Notes: generated from the sequence alone by a model not told the origin. A stretch of 64,000 nt of DNA from Bradyrhizobium sp. AZCC 2262 (GCF_036924535.1 NZ_JAZHRT010000001.1:2728001-2792000), one strand, 5' to 3'; positions 7,566 to 15,755 are shown, counted from the stretch's first letter. A program made the numbers and translations.

Positions 7566-7742
7566 ATGGATAGCTTAACCGACCTTGAGAAATTGCTTTT
7601 GGCGGCGTGCCAGATGGCGCTTCGCCAGCTTGAGTACGATGGCGACGACAAAACGGCATTTGCCGGCGCGGTGTTCGAGGCTCTTACCAAGGCCATCGCG
7701 GCAGCCGCCGCGAAGCAGGCCCAAACCGAAACGGCCAAATAG
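7566..7742 (+). CDS. Small hypothetical protein
   Basis: ATG 7566 gives 58 residues (MDSLTDLEKLLLAACQMA, then AGAVFEALTKAIAAAAAKQA): two amphipathic helices with an Ala-rich end. GGGG lies at about -10. It is the first gene after the tRNA-Thr fragment, and may be cargo of the former island. Function unknown. Confidence 0.55.
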   Translation: MDSLTDLEKLLLAACQMALRQLEYDGDDKTAFAGAVFEALTKAIAAAAAKQAQTETAK

Positions 7743-7932
7743 CCCCGCCATGACTCTGGGAAGCCCGCCGGTGAGTCCAGCCGCGGCAGGCTGTCGTGCC
7801 GCCGGTCGAGCGGCGCCAGCGCATGGGCGAGTCTGTGCGGCCCGCTCTTCGTGCAAGCCCGAATTGGAACGAGTGGAGGTTGAACGAGTTGTGATTCCGC
7901 GCCGGGCCGCCCCGGCGGAATTGGAATGACCG

Positions 7933-7958
7933 CCCCAGCCAATCCCCCCTGGCTGGGG
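7933..7958 (+). terminator. Hairpin, possible terminator
   Basis: Perfect 9-bp repeat CCCCAGCCA / TGGCTGGGG with an 8-nt loop, followed by CCGTTCCTTT. It belongs to the same GGCTGGGGCCGT family as the hairpin at 2779-2809. It lies between 7566-7742 and a minus-strand gene fragment. Confidence 0.4.
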
Positions 7959-7989
7959 CCGTTCCTTTAGATACCGGCGAGCAGTTACG

Positions 7990-8014
7990 AAAGAGGCCGC
8001 CAACTGAGGCAGCC
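7990..8014 (-). terminator. Intrinsic terminator of a decayed minus-strand gene
   Basis: On the minus strand GGCTGCC-TCAGTT-GGCGGCC is followed by TCTTTC and begins right after the stop codon at 8015-8017. The same stem-loop, slightly changed, ends the plus-strand peptide gene at 50591-50698. Confidence 0.6.
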
Positions 8015-8163
8015 TTACGCGAGTGCGAGTTCTTGGATCGCGCGCGCTGAAATTTGCGCCGGGTCCTTGAGGCCGGTCTGACCAATCTCGATTATCTTCT
8101 TGGCAATGAACTCGGTCAGAGGATCGTTGCGGTCCTTAACGGACAGGGCGCGCAATGTGTGTT
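8015..8163 (-). pseudogene. C-terminal fragment of a hypothetical protein
   Basis: On the minus strand the frame ending at 8015 reads TLRALSVKDRNDPLTEFIAKKIIEIG and then LKDPAQISARAIQELALA before the stop. This is the look of a widespread rhizobial small protein, with its terminator still attached. The N-terminal part is missing: upstream of about 8163 the frame has no such character and the plus-strand gene 8100-8567 takes over. Confidence 0.6.
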
Positions 8164-8567
8164 ACACGTTTTTAAAATTTCCGAACACTGACGACCTTCA
8201 AAAGGACACGCAAACCTTTGCCATTGGCAAGTTCGGCGAAGTCCAGATCGATGAATTCAGCGTGTACGGCGACGGCATCATTGTTTCTGGCCGGTGCAGC
8301 ACGCGAAAGCTCGAGCTGTTTGTCCATGATTTGCTCGAGATAGTGAGAAGTGTCGGCTACTCGCAAACGAATGTTTTTGAACCCGAAATGCACTTTGAAA
8401 GTAGTTTGGTCGTCAGAGCCCGGAAAGATTTGGGGATCAGTTTTGCGCCGCCGCCGACGACCACTGCTCTCATACGAGACGCGTTGTCAAAACAAACGAA
8501 TGCGACCTATCTGCCGTTTGCGACTCACTTTGAAACTGATGTGAGCAGCTTAAAAAACACGGCGTAG
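8100..8567 (+). CDS. Hypothetical protein, N-terminus doubtful
   Basis: 155 residues as an ORF, but codons 1-21 overlap the antisense gene fragment at 8015-8163 and look artificial. From about residue 40 (AIGKFGEVQIDEFSVYGDGI, then KLELFVHDLLEIVRSVGY, ending LPFATHFETDVSSLKN) the sequence looks like an alpha/beta domain. A frame just downstream (LKKHGVDRYVLRWSE, 8538-8590) also looks coding, so the real gene may be frameshifted near its end. No family recognised. Confidence 0.45.
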   Translation: MAMNSVRGSLRSLTDRARNVCYTFLKFPNTDDLQKDTQTFAIGKFGEVQIDEFSVYGDGIIVSGRCSTRKLELFVHDLLEIVRSVGYSQTNVFEPEMHFESSLVVRARKDLGISFAPPPTTTALIRDALSKQTNATYLPFATHFETDVSSLKNTA

Positions 8568-8868
8568 ACCGGTACGTTTTACGTTGGAGCGAAGGTTGGG
8601 CACGCCGTTCGACAAGCACGTCTTCTATTCCCAGGCTCCGTTGCGAACAGAAGATCATTTCGCGTTGCTCCAGCAGATTGAAGCACTGGCAGACTAGGGC
8701 ATCGGCCTCAGCGGCACCACGTTGCTGGCCTTGTCCTCACCGCTCCTCGTCCCGATGCATCGGATTGTAAGGCGTGATCTCGCGCTACGATGTGCGGTGT
8801 CTAATCGAGGTTCCGATCCCCAAGGGATTGATAATTGCAACTGAGATTTTGCGGCGCTGTCATGGGCC
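8568..8868. other. Mostly non-coding, with a gene-end remnant
   Basis: The frame ending in TAG 8694-8696 (PFDKHVFYSQAPLRTEDHF, then LLQQIEALAD) looks like the C-terminus of a real protein without its beginning. Nothing else is recognised up to the next gene. Confidence 0.35.
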
Positions 8869-9168
8869 ATGCCCTGGCGCCGCAAACCCAATTCTCGACT
8901 ACGCTACTGGACGACTGGCCGGCCTGCCGACATGAAGGCGGAAGGCTTCAGAACGATCCTGGTCTACTGCGTCGGCCCGCCCGATCGCGATCCCCGCCCG
9001 CGCTGCTGGCACTATTCTGTGGTGCCGCTGGATGGACTTCCGGATTGGGGCTGGTACGATATCTGCGCACATTTCAAGTGCACGCGGTGCGGCTCGGTTG
9101 GTTGGATCGATCCGCGGCCAAATTGGTCCGAAGTAATAGATTATCAAAGGGGCATTTGTTCGCCCTAG
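8869..9168 (+). CDS. Hypothetical protein with CxxC, Trp/Pro-rich
   Basis: 99 residues from ATG 8869; an internal ATG at 8932 (MKAEGFRTILVYCVG) is the alternative. The sequence resembles conserved Bradyrhizobium proteins: FRTILVYCVGPPDRDPRPR, WHYSVVPLDGLPDWGWYDI, and a CTRCG zinc-type pair near the C-terminus. It leads a close series of small genes (8869-10058), all in one direction. Function unknown. Confidence 0.65.
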   Translation: MPWRRKPNSRLRYWTTGRPADMKAEGFRTILVYCVGPPDRDPRPRCWHYSVVPLDGLPDWGWYDICAHFKCTRCGSVGWIDPRPNWSEVIDYQRGICSP

Positions 9169-9197
9169 TTCATCATTTGCTGATCGAGCTTTGTCGC

Positions 9198-9407
9198 ATG
9201 TCTATTTCTGGCGAGTTGGCCAAACTCATTCCTATTGGTGAAGAAAACGCGGTATCTGGCCTGTTGCTTTGGAAGCAACTGAAGATGTGGTCACCGCCGA
9301 GTATTAAGCACACTTTGAGGGCGATGGCTCGCGAGGGCCGGATCGAGCGCAAACAAGTTCAGCGCGACGGGCGCGAGACGACCTTGTATTTCAGGTTGCG
9401 CAGTTGA
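9198..9407 (+). CDS. Small winged-helix-like hypothetical protein
   Basis: ATG 9198 gives 69 residues. LLLWKQLKMWSPPSIKHTL (helix-turn-helix) is followed by AREGRIERKQVQRDGRETTL (two-strand wing), which fits a compact winged-helix DNA-binding domain. The frame stays open upstream to 8835, but that part is out of frame with the gene at 8869. Its stop TGA overlaps the TTG start of the next gene (TTGA). Confidence 0.6.
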   Translation: MSISGELAKLIPIGEENAVSGLLLWKQLKMWSPPSIKHTLRAMAREGRIERKQVQRDGRETTLYFRLRS

Positions 9408-9718
9408 TTCAGCACAAGCCCGAGACAAAGGCTGGTTGGCAGCGCAAATTCGAGGATCCGATACCACTGCCGGGCGGACGCAAACTCATCACGCTACGGG
9501 ACGCCGCCGACTACATTACCGGCCTGCCGAAAAAGGGATCCGATCTGCCGGAATGGCAAACGGCGATCGAAGCACTGATGCTGTGCAGCCGCAGCGGTCC
9601 GACGATGATGGCGCGCATCGGGGTCATGAAGGCGCTGAACCGTCATGTCGAGCGGGTGTTCAATCCCGAGCGCAACGATCATCACTGGGGAAAGCGAAAG
9701 CTCAAGAGAGACCTGTGA
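9404..9718 (+). CDS. Conserved-type hypothetical protein
   Basis: The frame opens with TTG 9404, overlapping the previous stop by four bases, which implies translational coupling. Body: FEDPIPLPGGRKLITLRDAA, ADYITGLPKK, PEWQTAIEALMLCSRSGPTM, MARIGVMKALNRHVERVFN. It resembles small proteins found near integrated elements in Bradyrhizobium. 104 residues, probably soluble. No function known to me. Confidence 0.65.
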   Translation: MIQHKPETKAGWQRKFEDPIPLPGGRKLITLRDAADYITGLPKKGSDLPEWQTAIEALMLCSRSGPTMMARIGVMKALNRHVERVFNPERNDHHWGKRKLKRDL

Positions 9719-9812
9719 CACGCTGTCGCTGCCATCGGGTTAGGATTTCATTAACCTTACGGGAGCAAGACTTTGCCTGCCGGGGCTGGGCGCATCATGA
9801 AAGGAAAATCCC

Positions 9813-10058
9813 ATGCCAAATCTGAAAGAGGCCATTCGCGAACGTGCCTACCACCTCTGGATCGCCGATGGTCAACCCGAGGGCCAGGCGGACATTTATT
9901 GGCTCAATGCTCAACGCGAAATTCTCACCACAGCAGTTGAAAGCTCAGACGGCACCGTCGCCGCCGCAGCGCCCACCGACACGGGATTAGTTGCGACGAA
10001 ATCCGCTAAAAAGGCAAAGGTCGCCCGATTGGGAAAAAGTAAAATCCGCGCCGCATAG
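9813..10058 (+). CDS. DUF2934 family protein
   Basis: 81 residues from ATG 9813, with AAGGAAAA upstream. KEAIRERAYHLWIADGQPEG followed by YWLNAQREIL is the DUF2934 signature, a short helical motif common in rhizobia. The C-terminal half is Ala/Lys-rich (KSAKKAKVARLGKSKIRAA) and may bind nucleic acid. Last gene of the plus-strand series. Confidence 0.82.
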   Translation: MPNLKEAIRERAYHLWIADGQPEGQADIYWLNAQREILTTAVESSDGTVAAAAPTDTGLVATKSAKKAKVARLGKSKIRAA

Positions 10059-10061
10059 TTC

Positions 10062-10298
10062 ATGCGAGCATCGTCACCCGGACCCGTCACGACGACTCCG
10101 TCATCAGCGGAGGGGGCAGCCCAGCTCCCCCGTTGTTCGTCGAAACGAATCGAGGCCAACTATCAGGCTTGGCGCGACCAGCGTGACTGGACGGCGGCTG
10201 GAATTGGGTGCCACGCAGAAACCCGCCGGGTTGAGATCGGCGAGTTTCGTACTCTCGCGGGGGCTTGGGCGGGTTTCCGCGATTGGGCCATTGCGTAG
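10062..10298 (+). CDS. Doubtful ORF
   Basis: 78 residues starting 3 nt after the DUF2934 stop. Only the second half (KRIEANYQAWRDQRDWT, then FRTLAGAWAGFRDWAIA) looks protein-like. No Shine-Dalgarno. May be a remnant. Confidence 0.25.
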   Translation: MRASSPGPVTTTPSSAEGAAQLPRCSSKRIEANYQAWRDQRDWTAAGIGCHAETRRVEIGEFRTLAGAWAGFRDWAIA

Positions 10299-10380
10299 CA
10301 ACCTGAGATTAATGATTCATTAAGCTCGCATCAGAGCGGCTGGCCGCTTGCCGACCCCCATCCCAGCAACGCAACCCGAG

Positions 10381-10480
10381 TTACGGCACCTCATACGTGC
10401 CGGAAGCGTCCAGGGATGCACCATTCGCGCCGGGATATGTGCCGTCGTAAAAGGTGAACTGCACGATCTGCCGACAGTCG
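10381..10480 (-). pseudogene. C-terminal fragment of an unidentified protein
   Basis: The minus-strand frame ending at TTA 10381-10383 reads CRQIVQFTFYDGTYPGANGA and SLDASGTYEVP, a convincing protein end. It has no beginning because the frame joins the integrase remnant at about 10490. Confidence 0.4.
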
Positions 10481-10490
10481 CGGACCCGCG

Positions 10491-10964
10491 GCGTTTAGTG
10501 CGGCCTTGAGGTCATTCACGAACCGCTGCTTGGTTGTGACCTTTAAGCCTTCCGGCAAACCCTCACGCCACGTTATCAAGTCGTCCTCTTTCAAGGCATG
10601 CAGATACACCGATGCAAGAGCAGCAGCTTCCGCAGCTTCCTGATTGCCGCGCTTTTCTTGACCAAGAACGTAACGCCGCAGTTTGGTGCCGGCGTCGGAT
10701 CGGACGTCGCGACCTGTCCGGCGCCTTTCTCGAGCGTCGCGTTCCTTGACGTAGGTTTCAACGGCCGACCGCACGGTAGGAGCCGGGCCCGCCGCCTGCG
10801 ACGCGGCTTCTGTTCTGGCTCGAGCAACGGCCTCCCGTGCCGTTCCCACGGCCTGTTCGAAGGTCAGAATCCCGTCGGCGGGCTTGTCGTTGATGTCGTT
10901 GGCGACGCCAACTTGCGCCTGCTTGTAGTTGCCGCCTTCGTGGTGATTACGCCAGCGGACAAGC
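10491..10964 (-). pseudogene. Tyrosine recombinase (phage-type integrase), both ends lost
   Basis: The minus-strand frame is open from TAG 10965-10967 down to about 10491. It contains KPADGILTFEQAVGTAREAV, TVRSAVETYVKERDARER and LHALKEDDLITWREGLPEGL, then VTTKQRFVNDLKAALNAA: the arm-binding and core-binding (SAM-like) regions of a rhizobial integrase. The whole catalytic domain with the R-H-R-Y residues is missing. It is the likely integrase of the element that left the tRNA-Thr fragment at 7417-7466. Confidence 0.75.
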
Positions 10965-10986
10965 TAGTCAAGCGCTCACCTTGATC

Positions 10987-11088
10987 TCAAGTCTTAGGCG
11001 CATGAGTGTGGGAACGTCGAATTGCATCGATCGCTAGGATCGTTACCACTGCCAAGGTTGTGAGGCCGATCGCCATTGCATGCTCCAT
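10987..11088 (-). CDS. Possible 33-residue membrane micropeptide
   Basis: ATG 11088 gives MEHAMAIGLTTLAVVTILAI and a short basic tail: one membrane segment. There is no clear Shine-Dalgarno, so it is only a candidate. Confidence 0.3.
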   Translation of the reverse strand: MEHAMAIGLTTLAVVTILAIDAIRRSHTHAPKT

Positions 11089-11180
11089 GCCGGTGACACA
11101 AGCGTCGAAGTCTAGCGCAAAGGTTCATCCTTGCGTCGCTCAAAGATTATCCAAGAGATCTCGAAGTTTGGGCAGGCTTG

Positions 11181-11393
11181 CTATCGCTTGCGAGCTTCTT
11201 CGTTGGAAAGGTCCGTTAGGAACCGATCAAGTGCAAGTTTTCCGGCATACTCCGCCGCTGCTTGCGATTGAAAGCCACTTGCGCCAAATCGAATGCCCAT
11301 CGGTTTGCTTCGTCTGTGCAATTCCCAGCTCCAGGGATGAGGACGCGTTCCGGTATCGATGGTCTCAATGTAATAGTCAGACGTCGTTGTCAT
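11181..11393 (-). CDS. Conserved-type small hypothetical protein
   Basis: 70 residues from ATG 11393. WSWELHRRSKPMGIRFGASG, then FQSQAAAEYAGKLALDRFLT: a beta-hairpin followed by a long helix, a pattern I recognise from many small rhizobial proteins. Function unknown; no neighbour in the same direction within 60 bp. Confidence 0.65.
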   Translation of the reverse strand: MTTTSDYYIETIDTGTRPHPWSWELHRRSKPMGIRFGASGFQSQAAAEYAGKLALDRFLTDLSNEEARKR

Positions 11394-11459
11394 GGATTAC
11401 AATGTCGCGGCGCTGAGTATTACGGCGGCCTAAGTTAGTCTGCCAATAATGGCCCAATC

Positions 11460-11897
11460 TCAGGTGGTCGCCGCAGTGTTGGGTGGTAGTGGGGGCACTA
11501 GAAATTGCTTGGCAATAGCCAAGGCACCCCACTCATCCGTCTCCAGGGCTATCTTCTGCGCGAGCATCACATCGCCCGGAACGAGGTTGCCTTCCGGTAT
11601 GAAACACCATCCCATGCGTGGCCGGCCATCGGCATCGAGCTCAAGGACGTTCTGGCACACACCGTGCTGGATACGATATGACTTCCCGCTATCGCAACCA
11701 ACGACCTCGAAATAATCGTAAGAATCAAGCAGCCGTCGCTGTTGCGTCGAAAGCCACTCGCGCAGCAGCGTGATGCCGCGGATAGCCCGGTTTTCAAACC
11801 GCGCACGCCGCCGGCTTTGCGCACCTTGCAATGCGCGGATGAGATTGAGGGCCGGGCGACCAATCCAGGTCGCCGAGGCCATCAGCCATTGAGCCAC
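11460..11897 (-). CDS. Hypothetical protein (GDVMLAQK type)
   Basis: 145 residues from ATG 11897. After a basic N-terminal third comes REWLSTQQRRLLDSYDYFEV, VGCDSGKSYRIQHGVCQNV and MGWCFIPEGNLVPGDVMLAQ, then KIALETDEWGALAIA. This is the pattern of a conserved family in Bradyrhizobium of unknown function. It lies 6 bp downstream of 11904-12125, certainly one operon. Three Cys are present but not in a zinc motif. Confidence 0.7.
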   Translation of the reverse strand: MAQWLMASATWIGRPALNLIRALQGAQSRRRARFENRAIRGITLLREWLSTQQRRLLDSYDYFEVVGCDSGKSYRIQHGVCQNVLELDADGRPRMGWCFIPEGNLVPGDVMLAQKIALETDEWGALAIAKQFLVPPLPPNTAATT

Positions 11898-11903
11898 GGC
11901 TGT

Positions 11904-12125
11904 CTAACCGCCAACCAGCCGAGGATAAAACACCGTCTCTTCGGCCTTTGAATCGAACGAGCGGACGAGGGAAACGTCGCCATTCGCTAGTCGTGTGGCG
12001 GCCGTGAAACCACTGCCCGTCAAGACCTTGAAGCGGCGTTCAGCTTCGGCCAGCGCTTTCAAGTCTTTAGCATCGAAATGATGACGGGAGTCGCCTGAAT
12101 GATCCATGACGATCTGCGTAGCCAT
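11904..12125 (-). CDS. Small hypothetical protein
   Basis: 73 residues from ATG 12125. FDAKDLKALAEAERRFKVLT, then GFTAATRLANGDVSLVRSFD and ETVFYPRLVGG: a helix plus a beta sheet. First gene of a two-gene operon with 11460-11897. Function unknown. Confidence 0.65.
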   Translation of the reverse strand: MATQIVMDHSGDSRHHFDAKDLKALAEAERRFKVLTGSGFTAATRLANGDVSLVRSFDSKAEETVFYPRLVGG

Positions 12126-12399
12126 AGAAGAATCTCCACCGTTTGGGTTTCTCTTCCAGCCCGGAGTAACTGTAATCGAAATACGATACGACGCATGTTC
12201 AAAAATGTGGCATCCCGCATCCCGCGGAACCGTGCCTTGGCGCTGAGAGGAAAGCGATCGTCACTGCTTTCGCCACGCAGACAAACCAGACGGGCCGTTT
12301 CGAACATTCGTCGCCCCTGTCTGCGGTTGAAAAGCACACGTGCTCTAGAGCCGGCCTCAGGCCGGACTATCTGCTGACCCCGCGGTGTATCATTGAGCC
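12126..12399. other. Intergenic region
   Basis: No gene supported; the ORFs here lack start signals and domain character. The promoter of the 11904-12125 operon should lie in its left part. Confidence 0.4.
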
Positions 12400-12873
12400 A
12401 GAAGCAGTTGTGGCGGAGCTTATGTTACCGCGCGCCGTAGAGCCCGCAACGAACGCATCGATGCCAGAACGAACCGTATTAGCCGAGCCTATGATGGATC
12501 GCGCGAGCATGCCCATCGCCTGGGCTTTTTCCGCGGGCGACCAGTAATTTTCAATGTCGTCGATCGGCGGTTGGCTGAGGCCGCGCGCGCCGCGAAAGAT
12601 ATTCGTAAACGACATCTGCTGAGTCGTCGCCAGCCGGCGTGCCTCCTCGTCGCTGCCGGCGGCGATAATGTTGACGCCTACCATCGCATAGGGGCGCTGG
12701 AGCTGTTCGGATGGTTTGAAACGGCTGCGATAGATCTGCAGCGCCGGGATGAGTAGGTCAGGCGCGAATTGTGAGGCGAAAGCGTAGGGGAGCCCGAGTT
12801 CAGCCGCCAGCATTGCACCAAAATTGCTCGATCCGAGAATCCACAGTGGGACTTCCGTTCCGGCTGCCGGCAC
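12400..12873 (-). pseudogene. Luciferase-like (LLM) flavin monooxygenase, C-terminal part
   Basis: The minus-strand frame starts abruptly at GTEVPLWILGSSNFGAMLAA and runs through LPYAFASQFAPDLLIPALQI and YAMVGVNIIAAGSDEEARRL to DIENYWSPAEKAQAMGML, all typical of the second half of LLM oxidoreductases of the MsnO8 type. The N-terminal 150-170 residues are absent. The C-terminus loses family character after GIDAFVAG, probably by a frameshift. Broken gene. Confidence 0.8.
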
Positions 12874-13168
12874 CGCCTACAAATCCAGGCAGGGTTAGCT
12901 GCCGGCATTTAAGCAGCCGACCGGATGGAGCCGAACGAGAGCCAGCCTCATCGTGAGCTATTGATGTAGATCAAGCTCGGAGCGCTTGGGGAGGGTTTTC
13001 AGTGGGTGTCGATCGGCGCCGCGCGTCGTACGGCCACAGCAAGCCCCCGGTGGCCGTTTGATTGCCCACTAAAATCAGAGCCGCCGGTTGACGCTGGCGG
13101 GCCCTTTCTTTCGCCGGATTTCTGTCACCAACTTTGCGTGTTTTTAGAATCGATTAGGGAGAAACGAC
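12874..13168. other. Upstream region of the cold-shock gene
   Basis: Probably holds the promoter and a long 5' leader of the gene at 13169, as cold-shock mRNAs often have. The bases next to the gene are AT-richer (TTTTTAGAATCGATTAGGG). No ORF is supported. Confidence 0.4.
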
Positions 13169-13369
13169 GTGGCGATAGGTACAGTGAAGTGGTTTAACGC
13201 GACGAAGGGCTATGGATTTATTCAGCCCGACACTGGCAAGGACGCGTTCGTTCATATCTCGGCCGTCGAGAGAGCAGGTATGAGCAGTCTGAATGAGGGC
13301 GCGAAGGTGAGCTACGAAGTCGTGGCCAACCGGGGGAAGGAATCCGCCGAGAATCTCAGGGTAGGTTGA
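13169..13369 (+). CDS. Cold-shock protein, CspA family
   Basis: 66 residues, the normal length, starting at GTG 13169 with AGGGAG 8 nt upstream. [20 protein letters not shown] contains the aromatic patch and RNP1 (KGYGFIQ); [13 protein letters not shown] contains RNP2. The protein is a single OB fold that binds single-stranded RNA and DNA and melts mRNA structure in the cytoplasm. A truncated near-copy lies at 2482-2653. Both are followed by the same CTGGGGCCGT-type sequence, so they come from one duplication. Confidence 0.93.
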   Translation: MAIGTVKWFNATKGYGFIQPDTGKDAFVHISAVERAGMSSLNEGAKVSYEVVANRGKESAENLRVG

Positions 13370-14478
13370 TCGACCGCCAGTTGGACTTCTGGAAACGGCT
13401 CCAGCCTTGGGGGCAGAACGCTGGGGCCGTCATTCCAACGCGCGCCATGCGGCGGGCGTGGCGCTTACATCAAAGTGGGCAGTCAGTGCCCGTTCCTAGA
13501 GTGTTAATCGGCGTGGGGTCCCGACGCCGATCGGCGGGCCAAGCTATTGATCTACCAAGCGATGGTGGGGGCAATCTTGGGCGCTTTTTTACACTCAATC
13601 CTCTCAAGGTTGGGGCCCGACGCCAAAATTGGTCGAAGGACAATGCAGAAACATCGATAGCTTGTGTGTCGGGGAGCGAAGGGGGAGCGGTGAGACAACT
13701 CATCGCAGGAAGCGCCGGATCGTACGAGAAACTAAGACGTGGCACGGGCAATGGCTGGAGCAACCACGCTCCGAGCCTTGCCGAGAATGGGGATCATCCA
13801 GCCACTCCACGCATCCCGCGAATTTCGTCCGTCATAAGTTGGGTAAGCCTAGCAACCTCCTTCGCGCCGAGACTGGCCCAAGGCTGACATAGGCAAAGTC
13901 GGCCGGCGCTATCGGTGCCCAATTTTGCTTGCGACCGTCGTGCTTTTTGAGCTTGAGACGAATCGCTTCGACCCTTGATTGGAGTGTTGCGCGTTGCTTT
14001 GTTTACTCGCCAACAATCTGACGCGCGTCATGAACATCGTCGGCACAGGGGCGTTGCGGGCAGGCGTGAGGGCAGAGACCCCATCGCGGCCGATCTCGAG
14101 CCGGACCTTGCCCACACCCCCATGGTGACTCAGAAGTGGCCCCTGATCGTCCAACAGTAGAAATTGCTCAGATTGGCCGTCTCGGACTACGTTGACCGGA
14201 TCGCGGACGGCCGCGGCCTGCGTCAGCGCGTTATCTGGCGACCGAGACCCGAAGCGGACATCGCAACTGCCGTCCGCGCGACACGCCGATATGGAAGTTA
14301 GACGCTTCACCGAAATGCCGGTCTTCAGAAAGGACCGTACACGCCACCTGTGCGGATGATTAAGCTGACCGAGCAGCGGGAGATTACGCCACAACGAAAA
14401 ACGTCGGCCAACTGCGGCGCTGTGACAATCGTCCCAAGGTTGGCTATGATTTTCGGGTGGCTAGGTGCGGAAACGATC
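13370..14478. other. Long non-coding stretch
   Basis: About 1.1 kb in which I recognise no gene. Near 13400-13445 is the hairpin-like sequence shared with the other cold-shock locus. Near 13510-13545 is a palindromic phrase (CGGCGTGGGGTCCCGACGCCG). ORFs of 85-173 codons on both strands lack domains and Shine-Dalgarno signals. Probably decayed DNA. Confidence 0.45.
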
Positions 14479-14813
14479 ATGATCAAGAACGGACTTTATG
14501 CTTTGGCGGCCATTCCCAGGCAAGGTTCGGGTGATGAAGTCAGCGGCGTGCTCATACTGAACGACGGGACTATGCTCGGGGCGACGCTTTCGTCTATTAC
14601 ACGGGGACCTACGAATGCAGCGCTGGAAACTGGCAAGGCAAAATGACTAGCCAGGAGCATACTCCGACCGGGCGGCCGATCGCAGATCGGGTCCAACACA
14701 TCGGATTTTTTGGTACCTACAGCGAAGCCGGAGCCAAGGTCGATGCAATGGCTCTCGTTGGCGAGCACAGCGTCCGATACGATGCAACGTTGCGCTTGTT
14801 GGTAGCGGACTAG
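14479..14813 (+). pseudogene. GrlR-like regulatory protein with a -1 frameshift
   Basis: From ATG 14479: MIKNGLYALAAIPRQGSGDE, VSGVLILNDGTMLG, then one base is missing near 14576-14582. The expected frame resumes with FVYYTGTYECSAGNWQGKM, TSQEHTPTGRPIADRVQHI and YDATLRLLVAD to a stop at 14811-14813. The two parts join into a protein of about 111 residues of the GrlR type (negative regulator fold, beta-barrel). Without the missing base the product ends at 14646. Everything else is intact, so the lesion is recent, or a sequencing error. Confidence 0.75.
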
Positions 14814-15055
14814 CCAACACCACGGCGGCCGGTTTCCCTTACGTTTAGGACAACCATTCTGACAGACTGAAATACATAGCTTCTGTGCGGAGTGACAATG
14901 TCGCACCCGTGGTGCACGATTTTCCGGCTAAAGTTAGTAAGCGCTCAGGGATGAGCGCAATAAGTGATGCGGCGGTCCCGGTGAACGCCAGCCCCGCACC
15001 GGGGCCGATCTCTTGCGGCGTCATCCGCACTCACTTCTTCGTCGGCACTATGCTC

Positions 15056-15382
15056 TTACACAGCGGTTTCGATCGTGTTCGCAATCTCCGCAAGCGCCAT
15101 CACAGATGCAAACTCGGTGATCGAATAGCTTCTGGTACCGTCGCTGATCGAGACGTCTGTTAACTTTCCGACGACATGCCACTCGACGGCTTTTGCAAAC
15201 GCGTGCTTCGCCGTTTCGGCAGCAGCCGTGAGCGCGTGATTGTCAAGGTAGGCCTGCACGAGAAAGGGCATCGGCAATGCGTATTCGACGTCACGGTGTC
15301 GAACCAGATGCAATATTTGGCGTGGCGCGGAATGGCGCTCGAATCCCGCCAACGAAGAACATTCCTGCTCAAAATCTGCCAT
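15056..15382 (-). CDS. Hypothetical protein
   Basis: ATG 15382 gives 108 residues: MADFEQECSSLAGFERHSA, VEYALPMPFLVQAYLDNHAL, HAFAKAVEWHVVGKLTDVSI, ITEFASVMALAEIANTIE. It is a soluble alpha/beta protein that I cannot place in a family. The frame is open further upstream but that part overlaps the PilZ gene end region and lacks a start signal. It lies 88 bp downstream of the PilZ gene on the same strand. Confidence 0.6.
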   Translation of the reverse strand: MADFEQECSSLAGFERHSAPRQILHLVRHRDVEYALPMPFLVQAYLDNHALTAAAETAKHAFAKAVEWHVVGKLTDVSISDGTRSYSITEFASVMALAEIANTIETAV

Positions 15383-15470
15383 CGTGAGCCTATGGTGCGG
15401 TCCGTCCCCATAGGCCGGGCCAACTGCTTCTTTCCTCAACGGCCAGTTCCGCCCTTCACGGCAAAGGCCT

Positions 15471-15755
15471 CTATGATTTTTTCTTCTTGTCGATCGATTT
15501 GATGAAAGAGACGCCGATCTGATCGCCGTTGACCCAAGCCAGTTGGCAGCGCCGGTATGCTTTTCCCATAGTCGAAAGCACAAGGAAGAACTCTTTCAAG
15601 GCAAGACCTTCAATCGAGCCGTCAACGGTTAGTCTGGCGCCGGTATCCGATGCGTCCTGCATCGTGCACGGGCGCTGCCAAGTCCCGTCAATCGCCATCA
15701 TGTTGGCGGAAAAACCCCGCCCAAAAACGACACGATGTGCCTTGCGATTTTCCAT
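15471..15755 (-). CDS. PilZ-domain protein
   Basis: 94 residues from ATG 15755. RKAHRVVFGRGFSANMMAID carries the basic RxxxR-like start, and CTMQDASDTGARLTVDGSIE matches the D-x-S-x-x-G-[AG] half of the PilZ motif. The strands FFLVLSTMGKAYRRCQLAWV and VNGDQIGVSFI complete the barrel. Stand-alone PilZ proteins sense c-di-GMP in the cytoplasm. The arginine spacing is not canonical, so binding is uncertain. It lies 3.5 kb from the c-di-GMP enzyme at 22516-24426 only in the broad sense that both are in this window. Confidence 0.78.
   Translation of the reverse strand: MENRKAHRVVFGRGFSANMMAIDGTWQRPCTMQDASDTGARLTVDGSIEGLALKEFFLVLSTMGKAYRRCQLAWVNGDQIGVSFIKSIDKKKKS

Noticed and set aside
13370..14478. 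Several ORFs of 85-173 codons on both strands
   Set aside because: No start signals, no domains, frames overlap each other. I treat the stretch as non-coding.
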